64,000 bases of DNA from Ceratorhiza oryzae-sativae. Its lineage: Eukaryota > Basidiomycota > Agaricomycetes > Cantharellales > Ceratobasidiaceae. The notes below the pieces were generated by a model. It searched no databases and had not been told where the DNA came from. It saw nothing but the letters and a program-made list of their open reading frames with translations. Shown one piece after another: positions 33,612 to 45,184 of the stretch. The position numbers and the translations under genes are program-made. The DNA lies in NCBI GenBank assembly GCA_030998015.1, contig JARWMV010000021.1, forward strand, positions 62,001 to 126,000. Direction: 5' to 3'. Within the stretch, counting starts at the first letter, position 1, and each line of letters begins with the position of its first letter.

Positions 33612-36600
33612 CTGGTGATAGTGGTCAAAGATCAAGTGGCGTGAGAACCACGCGATGTTGTGTTCATGTAGGTCTTTAAATATGTAGCAAAAAAGAAGAA
33701 GAAAAGTAAGAACCACGCGAGGGGTCATTAGTGGCGCTCATCTCGTTATTCGGACCACACGCGAGGTCGCGCAGTGTAGCCCGCGGAAATGCACGGACAA
33801 TACTGGCGCAGGGAATCTCCCGGACCTTGGTGTGTATTTTACGTGTGTACGTCGTGCGTAGTCTTGTATTACTCGCCACGACAGCATAGTCGGGCTCGCT
33901 AGCTTGCCCGGCGTGTTTTTCGTCCCACCCGCCTTCCCAAGACTTGTCGACTCTGCCACACCCAGCCCTGCGTGTCGCTCTCGCAGTCTGGGCTCTAGTC
34001 ACTCCCGCGCGCCTTCAGCGCCGCGGGCGTCCCCCACCCTCACCTGAGGAGCTGACATAGGTAGCAGCATCAGACAATTAATCCTTTGCATAATTTTACT
34101 GTATGTAGTTACACACCCCACGCCCACGGACCGCTTATATATCCATTGGCATAGACCGTAGCTGGACACCAGCGCTGCCGCCTGCTTCAGTATCACGTTA
34201 GCATGCAATCTCACACAGAAGCTCCACTTCGTACTAGACAAAACAGTAACGGAGCGATCAGGTGTGTGCCGCCTGGTGCAAGTTATCATAGGCCATGGGT
34301 TCCTTGGAGACTGCTATTGTCGGTGCGTCCCCGGCGGGGATCCTCCATGCCCGTGCAAACAACTCGCTACAGACGATCACGCATATACTCACCCAATGCC
34401 CATTCCACGATGACGGGCGAGTTGTCCTGCGCAAGGCGTCGAAACCTTTGCTCCCGGCGGACCTATTCGGCACCCGAGAGGCCTCACGGCTCTTTTGATG
34501 TTTATCCATCGTTCACTCTCTTTTAGAAAGACTTGATCCCTTTTTTATTTTGCTTGTATCTCTCGCCGAAAGGCCCTACTAGACGTATTGACTGGTAATC
34601 TCTTGCTAGTTCTTTCCATTTTGACGCTTGCCTGCCTTCGGGCTGACCTTTCCTCTCTTCTCTGGGTTTGAGACTCGTGCGTTTCGACCCAGTGCTCATG
34701 TAACACGTTAAAATTGAATGCCGAAAAAAATATAGTGAGAACCACGTGATGTTCGTGGCTGAAAAGGGGGTGACCTACAACAGGTGAAGAGAATAGAGCG
34801 GGATACCCGCATATGTAGCATCGAGGTAAATAAGGTGGATTGGCTAATTCGCGTCTGAAGGCTTGGCTTGTATAGTGTGGGGTGGATGCCATCCCCCCAG
34901 CGCGACTAGCAAGCTTGAACGGTCACCCTGGCGGGTCGACGCGGGCCCCATCAAAAACACAAGAGGACATCAATGAGTATCAATTATCTGTGGGTATAAG
35001 AATGAGGCAAAAATCTGCCTCGGAATATGCGAGAAGGTTAACCGTGTAGTGCTGAGGGGAGCCCAGGTTCTGAAGTGTTGTGCGATGGAGCAATCCATAC
35101 CAGTTGATATCCATCCGAAACATGCTTTATATTCTCAAGGAAACCTCGTATCGGTGCTACTTTACATCACACAAAAGCAGTCGGAGCAGGATCAGGTCCG
35201 ATGGTTAGCGTCTCCATCCAGATACAGCTACAGCCGTCTGATTGCAGCATCTCAGACATGGGCCAATAATATTAAGGCTGAAATCTCTCACCGGTCTTGG
35301 TGCAGTAACAGGTCGTGCCTTTGCCACAGTATAAAATACGACCAATTGGTTCAAATTCTCCGTCCCTACTACAGATCAACTAAATGGGCTGGGGTTGTCA
35401 GGCTAATTGAAAACATACGGGATAACGTCTTTATTGATGCATCTGGTATACCGTGGCAACGTAAGAGCCTGTGAGGATACAACAGAGATGGCTAAGAGAA
35501 TGATGGAGAAACGCATGACGGGAATATTTGAACTGGCACTGTGGGATCCGATGGCGTTTCAGTGCATAGTGTGCTCTTTATACCATTGCGCGTAGCTTCA
35601 GATACTCGCTCCGAGGCTGTGCGGTCAAGGGGAGGGCTCGTGACCTTGGTGGTATATCAGATGATGATAAGTCCGGACCCCCGATTTATCCTCGGGTTTA
35701 ATTGTCAAACCAAAGGATCAATCAAACTCTTGGCAGCGGGGGGCTCGATTCAATTATCCTCACGCCATGTAGCGTTTGGGACGAGACACAGTTCGAGCTG
35801 GGGGTGCCCGCAATCAAGTTTAGCGCACATTGTCACCAGCTGCCGTTCAAGAATACATTTTTATTTGAAATCCAACAAAACAATGTGTAAATCCAGCCTG
35901 CCAGGTAGCGGCACGACCCGCAGTATCAAAGGAGTCGCTTAGCTCGTACTAAAACTACCTACCGAGCGCTGGCGTGAGTTGGAATTAGAGGGGCTGTGTT
36001 GCAGCCCAGAGGACATCCAAAAATGTCGATTTGCCAGGTGTTGGGCTATGTAGATATCGCATAGATTTCGGCGTTATATCAGATGATGAGCCAGACACCA
36101 TTCCGCCGTGATTAGACCCAGAGGAATTGATGGTACACCTGGGGCGAGGGGCTCTTGCCCCTGGAGTCAGTTGAGATATTGAAGCAGCCACCAATGATGC
36201 GGTGGGGGTGCAAGAGAGCCTGGATGGTACAGCGGGATTTGGTTAAGCTCGGATGGGCGGCCGAGTTCACCTCCCTGGTGAGAGGGAAGTCTGCTGAGTG
36301 CATATATGCAAGCACATATATATAGGAGTCTCTCAGCAGTGGGAAGGGCTGGGAGCCTGGTTAAATTGACCAACACGCTACCAGTGGATTTTCACCAGTA
36401 TTTTGATAGCAGAAACGCTCACTGGGTCGACGGCAACTTGCCCTGGATGTGACACAAAAGCTTAGTTTTTACGTACCAATTTGTTGGGTTTTGTCGACAA
36501 GGAGAAGAGTTTTTAGTGACGCCGCATCAGCTCCGGATGCACAAAGGTTGACTGGGTATGAATAAATAATGAATATTAGTCTTCCTTCGCACTTGTAGTG

Positions 36601-37194
36601 GTCCATCAGGGCTTCCATGCATAGGCGGTCACAATGGGTAATTAATCAGCTACGCCTGGGTTGCAGACCCGCTATTTCAATGTTGAAGCCTTCGACGGGT
36701 GCCCGAATTGGCCCACATTTCTCACTAGACTGGGATAAAAAATGTGTACGAGCTAGCTAATTTTCGAGGGTAGTAACCTTAGAGCCACATCTAATTGGGG
36801 AGTTTCACTTAACGACGAAAGTCTCGAATAGCTATGAATTAGCGTGTGCATGCACTGGAAGGGAAAAGATATGAATATTTTATTGTATTCTACATGCTTC
36901 GGGTGCGCTTAATTCGCAAAGCTGTGAGATAAACGGCAGGGATACGTATATGCGCGGCATGTAAAATGTGACATCGGATTGTCACCCGGGCGCGTGGTCT
37001 TCGAGAGTTTCATCTAAACATCCGGCTGATGAGTACTCGATCTGCACTCTACGCAGACTCTGACGTGGATCAGCGTCGTTGCCGATGCCGGCGAATATGG
37101 TCTGTTAGTTATAATAGTGGGCGAGGCCTTCCACGGCAGTAGTGTCAATTAAGACAGTATCAATGTTCGCATCCTAACAAGATGCCATAGATAG

Positions 37195-37230
37195 GGGCTG
37201 TGTGGCGCAGCAGACTGCGCCACACAGCCC
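37195..37230. repeat. Perfect hairpin, 16-bp arms, 4-nt loop
   Basis: The arm gggctgtgtggcgcag is followed by caga and then its exact reverse complement. The pairing is unbroken over 16 bp. It could be a foldback terminus of a hAT-like MITE remnant or an RNA stem. It lies about 300 bp before the dispersed repeat copy and no target duplication was found. Confidence 0.85.
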
Positions 37231-37510
37231 AGTCTTGCCCAAAAGGTCGCGGGCAACTTTGAGGTGTGGCCCGTTTTCCCTTTAACACCGTCAGCTGCCC
37301 GTCGCCAGCTCCCTCCTCGCGCTCGCTGAATCGCGCTTCGTCTTTTGGTGCTCATCTACTTTTTCCCAGCCCCCCCCCCCATCCCAAAACTCTATCCCCC
37401 ACACACACGCTGGGTAAACTCGGCCCCCACCCAATGCGCTCACTTAACGTCTTTACATCTGCCATAATCACCATTCCCAGCTTCCCACTCCCCGACTGCG
37501 GTCGCCGAGT

Positions 37511-37764
37511 GGCCGCCCGACCCACGAGTTCGCTCGTGTCTCGGCGCCCTGGACTCCCCGGTCGCTTCGCTCCGGGTTTCCCATCCTATCCGGTTGAACG
37601 ACGGCTGGTCGGAACAATCATTTTCGATTCTGCCTGTACCATACACGCTATTGACCAAATAGATAACCCCAAATACACCCATACATGCGCACCAAGCGTC
37701 ATCTCACCATATCGAAACCGATCAAGGCCACGCCGGTTACGAAGCCAAATCGCGTCCGAAGGGT
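37511..37764 (+). repeat. Dispersed repeat, copy 3
   Basis: It holds both shared blocks in order: the first at 37511-37605 (matching copies 1 and 2) and the second at 37745-37763 (identical to copy 2). It has no LTR insertion between them, so it may be closest to the original form of the family. It is opposite in direction to copies 1 and 2. Confidence 0.7.
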
Positions 37765-38014
37765 AAGATAATTTTTTGAGCACATATATCCCCCTGAATG
37801 CGGTTTTTACTGACATTCTCGGAGCTTGATTCATGCAATGACCTTGCGTTTAGCCGATCCATTGACTTCTACTTCTGGGTGTTCACGCAACTGAATTGTT
37901 TAACTATAGTATACAAAGTTGAACCCAAGCGTATTGGATTTGCATGATGCTAGTTCATATCTCGCTCCTCGAAAATAAAAATGCACATATCTGGTCCAAT
38001 TCCTGAGCTCCCCA

Positions 38015-39473
38015 TCACACCTGAGCCTCGAGGTCGCCTATGTGTGCGTTGCACGAATCTGGCTGAAGGGAAGCCGCCATTTTATGGTCGACAATATTCG
38101 GACGGTCACTACTCGGAACCAGAGTCACGTTGGTTGAGCGCAACCTGAATTTCTCAAACCATTCTCCATCCGCTGACTTCCGTGCACTGCCCTGTTCGTC
38201 CTGAAAAGGGGGCAATTTAGATTATTGGGCGATGGCGCCGACAGATGCCACGTACCGGTCTTCACCTGGAATTCTACTTAACCTATGCCACTTGCAGCTA
38301 ATGAACGACATCAAATGCCGGAACATGCGCTGATACCCGTTGACGACTTCGCTTGATAGCCCGAAAAACATAAAGAAAAGGAATGCACAGCCAGGGATCA
38401 ACCAGAGGTTAAGGCTGTACGAGATTTTGAGGCTGGGGATGCTCCGATATCCTCATATGAGACAATCCAAACTTCGTTGATAAAACTGTGTGTTTCGTCC
38501 CAGGAGACCCATGGCTCAACCGGATAAAACATCATGTTGGCGATCATGAAGTAGAGAGATAAGGGCAAGGAAAAGGCCATATCGGTAGTAGCCACAGCCA
38601 TAAGGCGAAAGAACCGGGATAGGTTGAGATCAGCCCCCGACTCAGATAATACTTGCGAGAATTGACGGCGAGTTTGGATGAATGAATAAATAGTCAGACC
38701 TGCGTAAATCAGACATCATGAAACCTGTTGGTAAGAAAATACTTACATGCATATACAAACGAGGCAAAGCTCACAATAGTTGCCCAGATGCGTACCATAA
38801 ATACTGTCATTACCATATTTAGGGCGCCTAAGGCACCCGATTGAGGCCTCATTCTCATTACTGCGCTTCCAATGATTTTACTTGCCTGGCCAGCAACCTA
38901 TATCTTCGATAACCAAATACCGTGCGGGTTGCACAACGTAATCTACAAATTGTTCAGGTTGGTAATATCACGCAAATCGAGGATCACCAACATAGTGCAA
39001 CGATGAGCATGGGTAGGCCAATGCCGATTAGCAGATCTGTGATCAGATGCTTTCTTGCCTATAGATTATGAATATATACCGCACAATGGCTAATTCAAAT
39101 GCTTACATTGTCACGTAGGATAGAAACTCCTTTCGTTGTTGCAACGCGGTATAGCCGTCGTTGAATGCATAGCGATGAAGCAGGTAGTCCAACACTTAAG
39201 GCAATAACAAACCTAGATGCTAGAGTCGGATTTTCAACTTGGGGGAGCGTATAATAGCATAAAAATTGTACCTATATCACACCAGACCGGCGCAATGTCG
39301 TCCACGTTACCCGCCCAGATTATAGAATTGATGAAGAATACGACACATGCACTAAAAGTCCAGCCGACATGTATAAGTGTGCCTGAGTTACGTGCCTTCA
39401 AGTGCCAAGGCAATGGTAGCAGCATTAGTACTGCACCAAGGGCACAAAAGGTTGGGAAAGAGGGATCGCGCAT
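38015..39473 (-). CDS. STE3: STE3-type G-protein-coupled pheromone receptor
   Basis: ATG 39473 opens MRDPSFPTFCALGAVLMLLP with PLPWHLKARNSGTL, the first loop of fungal STE3 receptors. The next exon joins to give VWCDIASRFVIALSVGLPAS, then CIQRRLYRVATTKGVS and ARKHLITDLLIGIGLPM. Further exons give IEDIGCWPG and, near 38,700-38,400, LTIYSFIQTRRQFSQVL and NLSRFFRLMAVATTDMAF. A hydrophilic cytoplasmic tail of about 70 residues ends LEAQV at TGA 38017-38015. The seven membrane segments are all represented. Receptors of this family detect lipopeptide pheromones and signal through G proteins in mating and nuclear migration. No pheromone precursor gene with a CaaX end was recognised nearby. It is either a mating-type-locus receptor or a non-mating paralogue. 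Confidence 0.88.
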
Positions 39474-40225
39474 AGCGGAGTAACGGGGTGAGATGGCAAA
39501 ATGTGATAGGAAAGTGCATCTCGGCTCGGTATTAATTCAGAACTGCAAGATTGTGATGTAATGGACCCTGAGATACATAGTTTAAGGCTCGACCCAAGGC
39601 GTGTGATCATAGAGATCAAGAGAAGGTAGGTGGCAAGGATTCCGTACCCAAGCGGAATTGCCGAATACTTCAACCACATGGACTGCCGTCACATTCCGTC
39701 AAGCGATCATCAGAAAGATACGGGACGTAAGGATCAACTTACTGGATTCAATATCAGCCCTGCCTTCTTAAAAGATCTAGATTTGATCATTGGTCATTTT
39801 TATCGTTCCTTCGTTTGGTAGAATTCAGATCCCCCGGAATATGCGGCGACCTCCCCGTTTCTTTTTGAGAAAGTACCCCTTTGTAGTAAACTTTCGTTCT
39901 ACGTGGGATTGCCAACAATTGGCCTTGCTCCTCGCTATTGCCGTTGCTTACTTTTGCCCGAGGCTGGGCAGCATATTAGAATGTTTAACCACAGCCCAGA
40001 TCTCCGGCTGAGACGACAATACGTAAGTTAAATTGAGTTAAATGATCAAGTCTAGCGGCCACAGTGGCTCCCACGAGCTCCGCGCGGGGATAACGAAGGA
40101 TCTGAGCGGCATCCCCAAGGGCAAGTATGGTTTATCCCTCTATCATTGATACAAAGCCGAATCAAGGACCTAATAATGTTCGCCCCAACCATCAAGTATT
40201 AATAAAGGGCAACATGTTCCCAGTA
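39474..40225. other. Intergenic region, no gene seen
   Basis: I see nothing supported in these 0.75 kb between the receptor start and the end of the kinase gene. It includes the receptor promoter. Confidence 0.4.
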
Positions 40226-43200
40226 TTAGACGTTTTGAATTTCTCGAACAAACTTGTAATCATTTTCTTCATCTGTATATTTGAACCAGTTTGTTTGCAT
40301 GAATAGGCTGTTTATGTAGTATCCAGGATATGGTAAGCCTGCTGCAGCAGTGAAGGGCATTTTTAAGCATCCTTCCAATAGGTTCGCTACCAAGAAACCC
40401 CAATCTAAACAGGAATAGGCAAGCAAGCGGGATGCAAAATCAGCCAGAATCAGTCCAATTGGGTCTTTGTAACCAACATACCCTGACATATTTATCGTCA
40501 AATTTGGCCCCTCTGTTTCCTTCGCGAATTGAACCGACCTAGGCGGCTTGAAGGATGTCGACGGCTGCACCGATGTAAGACTAAGGACGACGGAGAAAAG
40601 GAAGAAATATCTAACTATCTGTGAAGTAGGTTTGAGAATTCCCTTTGATTTTGGAACCTCCGTGGGTGCTATTTTCTCTTCCAAACCTCCTAACGAATTT
40701 ACTAACTCCCCTTCATCCGTACTGTCTCCCTCGAAATACTCATGCTCGCTAACATCGGGGTCTCCCGTATCTGTGTTTTCCGAGCCAAGGCCGGAGTCAC
40801 CCCCCTCGCAATTTTCCTCTAGACCTATGCTGCCATCTAAGCAATGGCCAGGATCAAGTTCTAAGCTGAAGCGTTCCAGCCTTGCCACTATTTCATGCAT
40901 ATTCGGGCGGCATTCAGGTTGCACGTGGGTCATCTCGTTGATGAAAGTCCACATTGAATCAGTGACCCACCGCTGTGCCGACGAGGTGTTCGGCCTAGCA
41001 GGGCGTTTCCCCTGTAGCAATATGTACCAGATCGCAGGGGTAGCCGCAGCATTACCGTATGGAGTTTGGCCACTCAAAAGCTTGTCGATACAAAATGTCA
41101 GCCATGAGATGCATCACGGTGGCAAGACTTGCCTCGATAGCCGTTCTTCCGAAGGCAAAGACTAAGGTGAATAACGGTCAGTCCACATCAAGCCCGACAA
41201 AGTATGTGGCTCACCGTCTGTTTCCAGCGTCTTAGTCACAGGTACGGTCATTGCGTCAATCTCAATATCAGGATCGTTGCAGTGGGCAAAAAGCTCCGGC
41301 GCCATATATGGGCCGGTTCCGGTGTCTTTTAAACCATGACTCGTGTGTGCGTTCATGGTTTTTGAAAGACCAAAATCAGACAAGACTGCTTTTCCATCGG
41401 ATTTTATAAGTATGTTAGCCTGGGATCGTGGAATAAACTTTTTGGGCAAGAAGGATGAGAATCATGCGTTACCCCTTTTATATCCCCGTGCACGGTTGGC
41501 TTGGGCAACAACGTATGCAGATATAGACAGCCTCGTGCTGCTTCTAATATAATCCTCAATCGATGATTGCATCGATTCTGTAACCATGTTGGTGCGTCTC
41601 CGTCATCGAGAAACGGAGAAATCTGCCCCCATCCAGATTTAATCAGTCAATAAATCGGGTAAGGCTAAGCTCACCATGAACAGAGACCCGCCGTGCCTGA
41701 CAATGCTGCTTGTATATTAGTTCCAAACACCTAAGGTGATAAATTTCACGAAATACCCGTAAAATTCCAGAACATGGGGGTGTCTGAGCTTTCGCCACAC
41801 CTCGCACTCTCGTATGAAGCGCTGTTGATTTATTGCGATGAAATTCAGACAATGTTGAAGACCGTAAACAAAAACGTTGAACCTTTTTGACCACTCCTCA
41901 TCACCTATGGTCGTTATTCTGAGGCGTTTCATGGCCACCTTCTCCAAACCCCGCCGTCCTATAAATATCTACATAGGCGGTTAAGATATAAACCCCGATC
42001 AAAATCACATTGAAACTCACGTCGCAGAAGCCGCCGTGGGCATAAGGTGCGTATAAGGAGCTGACCATTTTGACCTCACGACTTATGTCGAATGACAAAT
42101 CATCCATAATCGTCGTTTCATCTGGCTTTCGAACAAAATGGAAGTTACCAGTTAACGGGGTTTCCAGCTGCTGAGAGCCGTTAAGGTCATTATGGTTCGG
42201 TGGTTCCGGGGCCACGTGCTTCCAAAGTTCGAGGTCACGGGTGTACGATGACATATCTGGCCTGTTTTCTGGTTTCTGGTCCCATCCTCTTTGTATGAGC
42301 CCCCAAATTTCATGGTTGTCCAACCAAGGAGATGTCCTCGGGCGCGTTGGGCGATTTCCACGAGTTACCTGACTGACTATGCTTGGGATGTCGAGTTTGT
42401 CCCAAGGGGCTACACCAGACAAGATCTAATCACGCTATTGAGCCAACACCTCATATCTTATATTCAAACCGACTAACTTCGTAAGGAGTAGCGTAAACGC
42501 ATATACGTCGCTTTTTCTCGGATTGGGATCGGTTGCGTCCTCATCTTCTGGCGGAAGGGTAATAATTTCCGGAGGGATGTACCGTGCATCTGGCAATTGC
42601 GAGCGCCACGTGCCTCGTGCTGGTCGACCAACAACAGAGTTGGACAAATTAAGTTCTCGCAGAAGCACACTGCCAGTTTCGTCAACCGTCACGTTCCACT
42701 TCAAACGGTGCTAACTTGAGCTGCTGGGCCGTCGAAAAAGGGAGCGACATACTGGTGCAAAGTCTCCCAACACTATGCCCAGGGCATGCATGTGGGCCAA
42801 GCCTCGACCGATATCCATGCACTAAGAGATGGGTTTAGCGAAAATCCATTAGCTCTATGGTTTACGCACTAATTTGAACCGTTTAGGAGATGGATTGCTT
42901 TTGATATAATCGAGGATGTGCGTATTACGGCTCTGGATAACTACGGTCGGTGAAGGAGGGATTTGCAATGGATTCTGACTGAACTCTGCAACATGCAGTT
43001 CAATATTATCGCCATTTGACCAGTTCTCGCGGTGTAATGATGACGTCAGTCAAAACGATAAAAATACCAGACATATCCTACGACTTACGACGTGGCTGCG
43101 GTCTTGTGGCGACCGAGTAGATGATTCCGGTGATTTTATTATCGTGGTATGCGTTAGTAGTTTGGGCTTGGTGTGGTTGTCGACTGCTTCATCTGCCGAT

Positions 43201-44255
43201 ATCATGACAGCTTGAGCAAGCTTCCTAAGTTGATCCATTTGGGCCTCAAAGGCCGGATTGCCTCCTACATGCTCCTCTAGCTTTGAAATGGTACTCCAGA
43301 TGGCGTCCAGGCTATCCTGCCTCGATTGCGAGGGAGTATGTGTCCTACTTTCGAAAGCGGCGTCCGAGAGCTGTGGGTCTTGAGATGAGTATTGAGTCGA
43401 AGGTGGTACAGAGGTCTGAGAGCTTTGATTTGCGCCTCTATTGTCGATAATACCAACAATCGAGCCCAGTTCTTCTAGTAGGTCGAGCTTTCAGGAACCA
43501 AGGTACATTGGAAATATCCCTTTACAAATGGAGTTAGAATAGCTTACGTCTTCTGCGAGTGCCCGGAGCTCTGATGCGAGCCCATCATCCTCCAGCGCTA
43601 GCACCAAGGTCTCGTCCTGAACATCTATAAGTGCCTGAAAATGACTTTTGTTCGTGTTTGAGTCGCGCACGCGACATTTCTCCAAGTCGGCAATCCATTT
43701 GTTAGTTTGAATATTGCCAAATATCTAAGCGTTATATCCTCAGTACCATGCTTAAAACAAGGGCATAGGGGGCCACTGACCGAGGGGAGCCCATCCACGT
43801 AATTCAAGAGTTTCTCCATATCTTGCCTAATATTTCGATCCACTGTCGAAACGAGTGCCAAACCTAGACCGCGCGCACTGGTCTTTAATCGCTGTGGCCA
43901 TTTTATAGCTTCTGATCGAAACTCGTCGACCAACCTAGCCAGATTAACCAATCAAAATTTAGAACCACTTTGTGCAAACGACGAAGCCTACTCTGCGCAC
44001 TTGTCCATCGCTTCAACCACATCCGGATCATCTTCGGCCTCTCGAAGCTTGTTCACGATATCATGACAGGAGATAATAACCCTTGAGCATTGTGCCTGTA
44101 AAAAGCGAACCTCCATCAATCATATTGGAAATCCGGGTAGGTCACTGGGCTATTGCCTTTTGGACCGAGGCTTGGCGAAATGCCTGTTGAAGCTCCCTGA
44201 TTGAGGCGGTGATTTCGTCTATGCGGTCGTCAAAGTCTTCGAGAGGCGGATCCAT
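40226..44255 (-). CDS. Tandem pseudokinase-kinase with helical N-terminus (TKL group)
   Basis: ATG 44255 opens a helix-rich region (EDFDDRIDEITASIRELQQA, then RVIISCHDIVNKLREAEDDP) and a longer charged linker to about 43,050. A first kinase-like C-lobe follows: GLAHMHALGIVLGDFAP, then TVDETGSVLLRELN, where the DFG motif is REL. APE- and helix-F-like parts follow (IPPEI, SDVYAFTLL), then GWDQKPENRPDM. No N-lobe or VAIK lysine is visible before it. The second kinase has a glycine loop (HGGFCDV), VAMKRL, HGDIKGANIL, DFGLSK and GTGPYMAPE, all intact. A C-terminal extension with hydrophobic segments ends at 40226. One frame joins both domains at 42422-41901, so they are one protein. One intron (41132-41081) has a GC donor. 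The role is unknown to me; it is not a standard yeast kinase. Confidence 0.75.
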
Positions 44256-44393
44256 GCGGATTCGCGCTTGGGCTTGTGGCGGTCGGGAACAAGTGATTAG
44301 CGCTGATCAGAAGTAAGACTCGGCCATATGGCGAGGCGGTGCATCTTATGTACTCGGGCATTGCGGATCCCAATGTACTACGAGTCCATGATA

Positions 44394-44596
44394 CAGTCGG
44401 ACCCCTCGTTAGTGAAATGATTAGGTGCTAGTGATAAGCCTCTTTCTCGCCAACTGGTCTTGTGGACCGCAGCCATAAAATTTCAGAAAAGGTAAATTCG
44501 GTTGAGGTTTTCATATATCCGAATTGATTTGCAGAGACTAAGATTACGGCCCATGATCAACTTATCAGTAGCGTTCCCTGACGAGGGGTCCGACTG
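44394..44596. mobile_element. 203-bp MITE with TA target duplication, pogo/Tc1-type
   Basis: The left end is TA|CAGTCGGACCCCTCGTTAG and the right end mirrors it as CTGACGAGGGGTCCGACTG|TA. The inverted repeats match over about 24 bp with two differences. The element is flanked by TA on both sides. The CAGTC start is shared with the pogo-like terminus at 6660. It holds no transposase, so it would be mobilised by an element elsewhere. It lies 138 bp upstream of the start of the minus-strand kinase gene. Confidence 0.85.
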
Positions 44597-45184
44597 TAGT
44601 AAGGTCGAGAATGCGACAATGATTGGAGGCTCAAACGAAGTGGCAACATTGCAAGAGTTGCAGCACGGATGAGTGCACGATCGTTCTAGAAATACTTGCT
44701 CAGGATATTTGGCAGTACAAGCTCCCAAGATTTAGATATTTCCTACATGCACGTTGCTAGGGTATCCACAGCACTGAACAGTCTTTCTAGTCAAAACAAT
44801 CGAAGAAGCTTTGCAAGAGACGTCGGGTCAGCTCAAAGTATGACAACCAATCTAGTCAAGTCGAGCGGAGGATAATGTTGTCGTAATCGGCAGGGAGATT
44901 CCGTCTGAGCCATAACCATCAATGAGCATAGCGAGAGTGGCATACCCAGGTAACCTCAAGTAGTTGCCTAGTCAACGTCGAGCAAGCTACGAAATGATAG
45001 CCTATATAAGATGTGGTCAAGCAGGGGCATGGTGTATAAATGTTCCTGGATCCGTGACGAATTGATCGTGGTTGAATTCACAGGTGGGCAGGCACTCCAC
45101 GAAAGAGGACATGTACCGCCACCTGATTACGAAATGGAAATATCTCCTTATTCACGCATTGATTTGACCAATGATTATTCCATT
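44597..45184. other. Intergenic region, no gene seen
   Basis: I see no supported gene between the MITE and the end of PET8. Short open frames do not match known families. Confidence 0.4.

Larger units (their letters stand above)
33612..38014. other. Gene-poor stretch with repeats
   Basis: Apart from the hairpin, the dispersed-repeat copy and a possible LINE scrap near 34,300-34,500, I see no supported gene in these 4.4 kb. Open frames are short, overlap on both strands and match no family I know. A run of 14 C bases lies at about 37,370. A near-identical motif, gtgagaaccacgYgatgtt, occurs near 33,638 and 34,736. Confidence 0.45.

Noticed and set aside
35049..35942. Overlapping open frames of 130-141 codons
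   Set aside because: No signal peptide, domain, intron logic or repeat pattern could be found; composition looks non-coding.
37266..37766. Open frame of 166 codons, plus strand
   Set aside because: It lies on the dispersed repeat; the related copies on the other side keep no common frame, and the residues look like translated GC-rich repeat.
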